Origin: Paracoccaceae bacterium
Lineage (GTDB): Bacteria; Pseudomonadota; Alphaproteobacteria; Rhodobacterales; Rhodobacteraceae
Assembly (NCBI GenBank): GCA_003564655.1
Contig: PXES01000180.1
Location: 1 to 20,399 of the forward strand
Direction of reading: 5' to 3'
Length of the DNA: 20,399 nucleotides
Shown here: piece by piece, positions 16,058-20,399 of the stretch
How the letters are laid out: every line of letters starts with the position of its first letter
Numbering within the stretch: the stretch's first letter is position 1
The notes under the pieces: model-generated
Seen by the model: only the letters and a program-made list of their open reading frames with translations
The model's database searches: none
What the model was told of the DNA's origin: nothing
Made by a program: the position numbers and the translations under genes

Positions 16058-16788
16058 CTCACGGCTGAAGTTGACCGGGTCAGGAACCACTGCGCCGCTT
16101 CGGTGCGGTTATGGGCCCCGATCTTCTTCATGACATGATGCAAGTGCAGCTTTATCGTATGCTCGGTCAGCGCGAGTTCATGGGCAATGGTCTTGTTGCG
16201 CTTGCCTTGCGCAACTTTCGCAAGCACCTCCTGCTCGCGCGGGGTCAGTCGCGCGCCAACGGCACCTCTCTCGCATGGTGCAACCGGTGCATCTGCAACC
16301 ATGGCATCGGAGCCCGGGTCGAACAGTCGGGCCGGGATCACGAAATCGCCGCTCAGAGCCAGGCGGAACAACGGGATCCACTGGTCGACCGGCAGGTTCA
16401 TAGGGAGCAGGCCTATATTCGCCAGTGCCTTGTCGTGGCGCCGCTGCTCGAGCAGCGCGCGCGCAAGCGCGTCATTGCGGTAGGTCAGAACCCATTTCGC
16501 CCCGGGCTGAACCTGGGTAAACGCCTCGGGGTCCAGCAAAAGGGTATCGACCGCATCATCCGAGAAGAAGATGTGGCAGGTGCAGCCCGGCATCCGCGGA
16601 ATCGCGGCAAGAGGCTCGAACTGCTCGACCCGCCGAACCGACATGGTCGGTGCTTCGGCTTCCGCAATGCGCAGGGTCCAGTCGGAAAACCGCGCCGCGC
16701 TACCCCAGAAGATGATAATACCCTCTGGTCTGGTTGACGCCCGCGCCATCGGCGCATGTGCTTGCCTTTCGATAATTCTGTTCGTCAT
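16054..16788 (-). CDS. LuxR-type transcriptional regulator with atypical N-terminal domain
   Basis: A 244-residue regulator. The C-terminal LuxR/GerE helix-turn-helix spans about 180-237: LTPREQEVLAKVAQGKRNK, then IAHELALTEHTIKLHLHHVMKKI, with the expected Glu, Gly and Thr-Val/Ile-Lys positions. The N-terminal half (20-155) has alternating strands and helices reminiscent of a receiver domain (IIIFWG, HIFFSDD, WVLTYRN), but no clear phospho-acceptor aspartate with its acidic pocket. This is a CsgD-like degenerate receiver or another sensor. The ATG at 16788 has GGGGGA just upstream; an open frame to 16878 is less likely. It stands opposite a large repetitive-protein gene and next to the exo operon, so control of one or both is a natural guess. 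No binding site is proven. Confidence 0.82.
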   Translation of the reverse strand: MTNRIIERQAHAPMARASTRPEGIIIFWGSAARFSDWTLRIAEAEAPTMSVRRVEQFEPLAAIPRMPGCTCHIFFSDDAVDTLLLDPEAFTQVQPGAKWVLTYRNDALARALLEQRRHDKALANIGLLPMNLPVDQWIPLFRLALSGDFVIPARLFDPGSDAMVADAPVAPCERGAVGARLTPREQEVLAKVAQGKRNKTIAHELALTEHTIKLHLHHVMKKIGAHNRTEAAQWFLTRSTSAVR

Positions 16789-17009
16789 AGCGTCCCCCAC
16801 AATAATGCCGGGATTACGTTGGACAGAAAGATGTAGATTCCGCGCGATCCACTCAGAGAAAAGATACGAAAAGCGCACATAATTTAGCCAGAATGCAACA
16901 AAGTTTGCCTACTGACTGACCTATTTATACCATGGTTCGTTTTGTGAGAACACTAGCCAAACGCATGAAGGCTTCGTGATGGCCACCAGTGGAACACGCG
17001 ATCTGAGAA

Positions 17010-17021
17010 TCAACGCGTTGA
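17010..17021. promoter_or_regulatory. Perfect 12-bp palindrome
   Basis: TCAACGCGTTGA is a perfect palindrome in the AT-rich divergent intergenic region, about 220 bp from the LuxR-type start and 525 bp from the repetitive-protein start. It is a candidate operator. Confidence 0.3.
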
Positions 17022-17076
17022 ACACAAGATATTAAAAACTCTACGCAAAAATTGACTGAGCGCCGCTCGGAACGCG

Positions 17077-17106
17077 TGATTCAACCTTAGCGGGAACTCT
17101 GAATCA
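17077..17106. promoter_or_regulatory. Inverted repeat TGATTCA-16 nt-TGAATCA
   Basis: TGATTCA at 17077-17083 and TGAATCA at 17100-17106 are exact complements with a 16-nt spacer. The two half-sites are 23 bp apart centre to centre, about two helical turns, which suits cooperative or dimeric binding on one face of the DNA. Confidence 0.3.
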
Positions 17107-17130
17107 ATTTACACTTAACCAAAAGTGGAC

Positions 17131-17154
17131 TGATCGAAACGCGATCAATCGCGT
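17131..17154. promoter_or_regulatory. Overlapping inverted repeats
   Basis: Two dyads share bases here. TGATCG (17131-17136) pairs with CGATCA (17142-17147), and ACGCGAT (17139-17145) pairs with ATCGCGT (17148-17154). Such nested symmetry could offer alternative binding sites or alternative hairpins upstream of the repetitive-protein gene. Confidence 0.3.
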
Positions 17155-17528
17155 CAATTCGGGCAGCAGAATCACCTCTCTCCAGCAATTTCGTCTGCGG
17201 AATTCTCTTTGCAGGCAAGGCAATGCATCTCGATGAAGCGGTTGATGATCGCTTGTCCAGCTATCGCGGACTGCTGACGGATGAGAGCATGCCCTCGGGT
17301 CGGAGTTGAATATGGGGCATGGTCCCGACCGACCTGCCGATCCGGGGGTGCGGCGTGTGCTGCCATTCCCGGCCTGAAACTTGTCAGAGGGGGGGAACAC
17401 AGTAGCGCATCACTTCGTGCCGCTCCGACCTGCGCGCCTTTGCCTGGGTTTATCGGAACGGCGTTATCGAAACTCATCATCGACGTCGCCGACATGCAGC
17501 CTTTGAGATGACTGGCCTGCGCCGGGAC

Positions 17529-17545
17529 GTCACGGGAGACGTGAC
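17529..17545 (+). promoter_or_regulatory. Ribosome binding site inside a small dyad
   Basis: GGGAG (17534-17538) lies seven bases before the ATG at 17546 and fixes that start. It is flanked by GTCAC (17529-17533) and GTGAC (17541-17545), which are complementary, so the Shine-Dalgarno sequence would sit in the loop of a five-pair hairpin abutting the start codon. Confidence 0.45.
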
Positions 17546-19762
17546 ATGTTTAATAACCGCAACAACAACTTCGTCATCGGCGAAGTTGGGATCGAGAACC
17601 TGAACGCCGATGTCCAGGCGACAGTGAATATCGAGGAAGCAGACCTCGACATCCTCGCACAACAGCAGGGCCAGTCCCTCGAGTCCTCGAACGAACAGGG
17701 CCAGGGGCAGGAACAAGGTCAGGGCCAGGAACAGGGCCAGGGCCAAGGTCAGGAGCAAGGTCAGGGCCAGGACCAGGGCCAAGGTCAGGAGCAAGGTCAG
17801 GGCCAGGAACAGGGTCAGGGCCAGGAACAGTCCGTGGACCACTCGGGCAACAGCCACAATGAAATCAACATCGATTTCGGCGAGGGTGAGTGGATCCCGC
17901 GCGATGACGATTTCATCGACGTCGATCTGCACGACTCCAGCATGGGCGATATTGTCGCGGCTATGGGTGACGTGATGTTCAGCCCCGGCGATGACGTCAG
18001 CATCGACAACGTGACCTTTGGCAACGGCAACAGCAACGTCTTTGCCATTTCCCAGTCCAACGAGTTGCACGACAACGACTTCCTGCTTGGACCCAAGGTG
18101 GCCAACTACGACACCTTCCAACAGAACGGTGACGTTCACGGCGGCACGGCGGAATCCGGCGGCGGGATCAACGCCTATTCGGGCGGCGGTTCCAGCGGCG
18201 GCATGGCCTTTGCCGACGGCGGTCACGCCAGCGATGGCGGCGCCCATGGTGGCGCGGCAATGGCCGGCGGCGGTCACGGTGGCGCAGGCGGCGCGGCCAC
18301 GGGCAATTCTGGCCCCGGCGGTGATGCCTCGGCCAACGGCATCGGCACAGGCTCCGGCTCGGGCACGTCCGCTACCGATGGAGGGGCCGACGGTGGTGCT
18401 GGGGGCGATGCCGACTCGGAAGGTTATGCCTCGGTCGACAACTACGCGAACCTCGACAGCGACAGCCATGCCGGTGGTGGCGGCGACGCGCTTGGCCTGG
18501 GACTCGGGCTCGGGCTTGCTGGTTCAGAAACCGGTGCTGGTGTCGGTGACGCCAATGGCGGCGACGTGAACTCGATCGCCACCGGAACGGGCACTGGTGT
18601 GGCGGACTCTTACGCCGACGCCTATGGTGCCGACGGGGGTGACGGCGACGCCGACGGTACGGGCAACGCGCATGCCTCGGCCGGGTCGGGCGCCGATGCT
18701 GGCGATGCCAATGGCGGCGACAGCGGCTCTACCGGAGCGGGGCTGGGCCTTGGCATCGGGTTGTCGGGCTCCGAAGCCCATGGCGGTGACGGTGGTGGCG
18801 CCGGATCCGGTGCCAACACGAACGGCAACGCCAACTCCAACAGCAACGCGCTGATGGGCGATTCGCTTCTGGGTCTCGGCAACACCAACACCAGCGGCAA
18901 CACAAACGCCAACGTCAACGGCACAAGCGTCTCCGACGCGACTGGCGGCGACAGCGGCAACACCTCGGCCAGCAGTGGTGCAGGCGGCGATGGCGCAGGC
19001 CACGGGACGTCGAGCGCCTTCGGCGGCGCCGGTGGTGGCACCAGCGCTGGCAGCGGCGCCGATGCTGGCGCGTCCGGAACCGGTGTGGCCGACGCCGCGG
19101 GCGGAGACGGGGGCGCCAATGTCGCCGACAGCACCGCCAACGGCAGCGGCAGCGGCGGCGCCGGCTCTGATGGCGTTGCCGGAGATGCCATGAACGACGC
19201 TCAGGCCAACTCCTCGACCGGCGCCAATGGTGACGGCACGGGCAACGCCACGGGCGGGGCGGGCGGCTACTCCGACATCTTCGCCCAGTCCGACATGGAC
19301 GGCACGTCGGATGCCATGTCCGAGGCAATCGCCGGCTTCGGCGGTAATGGCTCGGTCAGCGGCATTGCCAGCAACGAGTCCAACGGTGTGGGCACGGCGG
19401 ATGCCGCGGGTGGTGCCGGCGGCGACAGCTCGGCCACCGCAGTGGGCGGTGCCAGCGGCAGCGTGCTGGGTGGCACGGCCTCTATCGGCGATGTCACCGG
19501 CGGCATGGCCACTGGCGGCAATGGCGGCAACGCCAGCATCGGTGGCGGCGGCTCCGGTGGCGACCTGGGCAGCTGGGGCTCGGGAAACGGCGACGACGGC
19601 ATCGTCTCGGGCGAATCCTTCGCTTCGGCCGCGGCACAGCTCAGCACCTCGGCGTTCAACATGAACGTGGTGATGGGTGCCAATGTGCTGGGCAACTCGG
19701 TCGACATGACGGTCGTCGGCGGCGGCCTGACCTCTACCATGGCAGGCGATGACATCAACTGA
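17546..19762 (+). CDS. Large Gly/Ala/Asp/Asn/Ser-rich repetitive protein with Gln-Gly repeat
   Basis: A 738-residue protein not assigned to a known family. Residues 1-50 are a non-repetitive Asn-rich/acidic start (MFNNRNNNFVIGEVG...). Residues 51-95 are a tandem QGQGQE/D repeat. Residues 96-195 are an acidic unique domain (EGEWIPRDDDFIDVDLHD). Residues 196-690 are almost wholly G, A, S, D, N and T, with loose repeats around ADAxGGDGG (near 332, 384, 462, 514 and 616) and a GLGLG.GL.GSE block repeated at 316 and 399. Residues 690-738 form a less biased tail (AFNMNVVMGANVLGNSVDMTVV) ending DDIN. I see no cysteine, signal peptide or membrane helix. Such composition suits an extracellular structural or matrix protein, perhaps exported by a type I system through its C-terminus, but no transporter is in the window. 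The reading frame is supported by its SD, length and a terminator just after the stop. Confidence 0.8.
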   Translation: MFNNRNNNFVIGEVGIENLNADVQATVNIEEADLDILAQQQGQSLESSNEQGQGQEQGQGQEQGQGQGQEQGQGQDQGQGQEQGQGQEQGQGQEQSVDHSGNSHNEINIDFGEGEWIPRDDDFIDVDLHDSSMGDIVAAMGDVMFSPGDDVSIDNVTFGNGNSNVFAISQSNELHDNDFLLGPKVANYDTFQQNGDVHGGTAESGGGINAYSGGGSSGGMAFADGGHASDGGAHGGAAMAGGGHGGAGGAATGNSGPGGDASANGIGTGSGSGTSATDGGADGGAGGDADSEGYASVDNYANLDSDSHAGGGGDALGLGLGLGLAGSETGAGVGDANGGDVNSIATGTGTGVADSYADAYGADGGDGDADGTGNAHASAGSGADAGDANGGDSGSTGAGLGLGIGLSGSEAHGGDGGGAGSGANTNGNANSNSNALMGDSLLGLGNTNTSGNTNANVNGTSVSDATGGDSGNTSASSGAGGDGAGHGTSSAFGGAGGGTSAGSGADAGASGTGVADAAGGDGGANVADSTANGSGSGGAGSDGVAGDAMNDAQANSSTGANGDGTGNATGGAGGYSDIFAQSDMDGTSDAMSEAIAGFGGNGSVSGIASNESNGVGTADAAGGAGGDSSATAVGGASGSVLGGTASIGDVTGGMATGGNGGNASIGGGGSGGDLGSWGSGNGDDGIVSGESFASAAAQLSTSAFNMNVVMGANVLGNSVDMTVVGGGLTSTMAGDDIN
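17696..17830 (+). repeat. Tandem repeat encoding Gln-Gly (QGQGQE) units
   Basis: About 45 codons repeat an 18-base theme (GGCCAGGAACAGGGCCAG and close variants, with CAAGGTCAG alternating with CAGGGCCAG) inside the repetitive-protein gene. The encoded units are QGQGQE or QGQGQD, with one shorter copy. Such arrays commonly vary in copy number by slippage or recombination. Confidence 0.85.
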
Positions 19763-19775
19763 CGCCACTGCGCAG

Positions 19776-19815
19776 CCCCGGGGCCGGTTCGTCCGGCCCC
19801 GGGGTCGCAATTTAT
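19776..19815 (+). terminator. Strong hairpin terminator after the repetitive-protein gene
   Basis: CCCCGGGGCCGG (19776-19787) and CCGGCCCCGGGG (19793-19804) form a perfect 12-pair stem with the loop TTCGT. It begins 13 bases after the stop codon. The sequence after it, TCGCAATTTATT, is only moderately T-rich, so release may be incomplete and leave some read-through into the next gene. Confidence 0.75.
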
Positions 19816-19848
19816 TGGTGCTGCGATGGCAGCGCCGGGTCGCAATTT
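19802..19848 (+). repeat. 12-bp direct repeat between hairpin and downstream gene
   Basis: GGGTCGCAATTT occurs at 19802-19813 and again at 19837-19848, 35 bp apart start to start. The first copy overlaps the right arm and tail of the terminator. It may be a small duplication or a pair of binding sites for the downstream gene. Confidence 0.4.
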
Positions 19849-19866
19849 CGATAAATGGTGGGGAGC

Positions 19867-20399
19867 ATGGCCTTTGATCGCACCACCGAAGAGATCGCCC
19901 ATTTCATAGGACTTCTTCAGCTTGAGGTTGAGGCCAGCCGCCTTCGGATCGAATACGACGCATTTTCCGTCAGTGCCGAAAAACGAGAGTTGGCCCTTGC
20001 AGAGGCGCCCGAGCTGTCGGTATCGGCGCCCTATACGCTCAAGGGCTTTACCCCCGGTCTGAAGCACCATCCTGCGCCTCCCGAGATTCTTCCGCTGCCC
20101 TGGCTGCCGATTGTTTTCCTTCAGGTGCAGGCAGGACACACCACCCATCTGAACCTGCCACCCGTGACACAGGCCCTAGTGCCGCTTCCCGCGACGATGT
20201 ACGACGTCGCCACCACCTTCTTGTTTCCACAGCTTCTGCCAAACTCCATCGTCGTGTATATTTCGCAAAGCGCCGAGCTTGCGGATAACGACCTCTTCCT
20301 CATCAATGGCTCGACGCCTTTCGTGGCGCCCGGGCTTCTGCTGGCAGGGCTTGACGCACTCTCGGAGTTCGCGCGCGACCAGCTTGCCCCGGGCCATGA
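19867..20399 (+). CDS. Unrecognised protein, 3' end beyond the window
   Basis: An uninterrupted frame starts at the ATG at 19867 (GGTGGGG just upstream) and runs past the last base, giving at least 177 residues (beginning MAFDRTTEEIAHFIGLLQLE). I do not recognise it. The first 45 residues look like an amphipathic, charged helix (TTEEIAHFIGLLQLEVEASRL). From 80 on there are proline-rich and hydrophobic beta-like segments (ILPLPWLPIVFLQVQAG, near 75-91) and a run with VVYISQSAELADNDLFLING (near 138-157). No signal peptide or clear membrane helix is visible. Codon use is ordinary for the window. It follows the repetitive-protein gene by 104 bp, separated by a strong hairpin, on the same strand, and may belong to the same functional unit. 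Confidence 0.7.
   Translation, partial: MAFDRTTEEIAHFIGLLQLEVEASRLRIEYDAFSVSAEKRELALAEAPELSVSAPYTLKGFTPGLKHHPAPPEILPLPWLPIVFLQVQAGHTTHLNLPPVTQALVPLPATMYDVATTFLFPQLLPNSIVVYISQSAELADNDLFLINGSTPFVAPGLLLAGLDALSEFARDQLAPGH

Larger units (their letters stand above)
16789..17545. other. Long divergent regulatory region between luxR-type gene and repetitive-protein gene
   Basis: This stretch of about 750 bp has no convincing gene. The part from about 16800 to 17160 is visibly richer in A/T than the rest of the window. It contains a perfect 12-bp palindrome (17010-17021), a 7-16-7 inverted repeat (17077-17106) and overlapping inverted repeats (17131-17154). On the minus strand there is a TATAAA (16929-16924) that could be a -10 element for the LuxR-type gene, but its -35 region is poor. 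A GC-richer segment follows up to 17545. Confidence 0.5.

Noticed and set aside
17172..17495. Minus-strand frame of 107 codons in the divergent intergenic region (ends HCLACKENSADEIAGER)
   Set aside because: Codon choice is unlike the neighbours (ATA, CTA, AGT, TGT), only a weak AAGG precedes it, and no family is recognisable. A real small gene cannot be fully excluded.
17477..18469. Long minus-strand frame of 330 codons with Leu/Thr/Ala-rich segments
   Set aside because: It is the complement of the repetitive-protein gene; the Leu-rich stretch is simply the antisense of the Gln-Gly array and has no ribosome binding site of note.
17546..19762. RTX (calcium-binding nonapeptide) protein
   Set aside because: GGD and GGDG strings occur, but the regular GGxGxDxxx spacing is missing, so an RTX call is not justified.
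18524..19810. Minus-strand frame of 428 codons
   Set aside because: It is antisense to the Gly-rich region and has low-complexity Ala/Gly/Val/Arg composition. The plus-strand gene has a good start, a unique N-terminal domain and a terminator.
19267..20148. Minus-strand frame of 293 codons spanning the terminator
   Set aside because: It crosses the strong hairpin and covers both plus-strand genes; the Pro/Ser/Ala-rich part mirrors Gly-rich codons.
1..20399. CRISPR arrays, tRNA or rRNA genes, insertion sequences
   Set aside because: No direct-repeat/spacer pattern, cloverleaf, rRNA sequence, transposase or terminal inverted repeats were seen on reading both strands.

Overview
The window looks like chromosomal or chromid DNA from a GC-rich alphaproteobacterium, most probably a member of the Rhodobacterales. 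The basis is the strong G/C bias at third codon positions and the close resemblance of many products to the succinoglycan (exo) proteins of Sinorhizobium, as I remember those families. No database search was possible, so all family names rest on motifs and recall.

Left three quarters (about 0.1-15.2 kb, minus strand): a compact exopolysaccharide locus. In transcription order it reads exoY (priming sugar transferase), exoF (outer-membrane export), exoT (flippase), exoO, exoL and exoA (glycosyltransferases), exoP (Wzz-type co-polymerase with tyrosine kinase), exoK (GH16 glycanase), exoQ (polymerase), then an unusual HAD-phosphatase/UbiA-like membrane fusion. From exoF onward the genes overlap or nearly touch, mostly as ATGA stop/start overlaps, so they look like one translationally coupled operon. 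A small two-helix membrane protein resembling the ExoX/Psi/SyrA exopolysaccharide repressors sits convergently after the operon. An exoM-like glycosyltransferase with its own upstream region closes the locus. ExoU, ExoW, ExoV, ExoH and ExoZ equivalents are absent from the window, so the product may be a shortened succinoglycan-like polymer.

Middle (15.2-17.5 kb): a minus-strand pair made of a LuxR-type regulator and a small helical protein with an HEPN-like Rx4H motif, joined by an ATGA overlap. A roughly 750-bp regulatory region follows. It is relatively AT-rich and holds several inverted repeats.

Right end (17.5-20.4 kb, plus strand): a 738-residue, cysteine-free, extremely Gly/Ala/Asp/Asn/Ser-rich protein with a Gln-Gly tandem repeat, ended by a strong hairpin. 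An unrecognised gene downstream runs off the window. The regulator, HEPN-like protein, repetitive protein and downstream gene, set beside the exopolysaccharide locus, could be a surface or biofilm-matrix module. That is inference; none of these last genes matches a family whose function I can name with confidence, apart from the LuxR DNA-binding domain.
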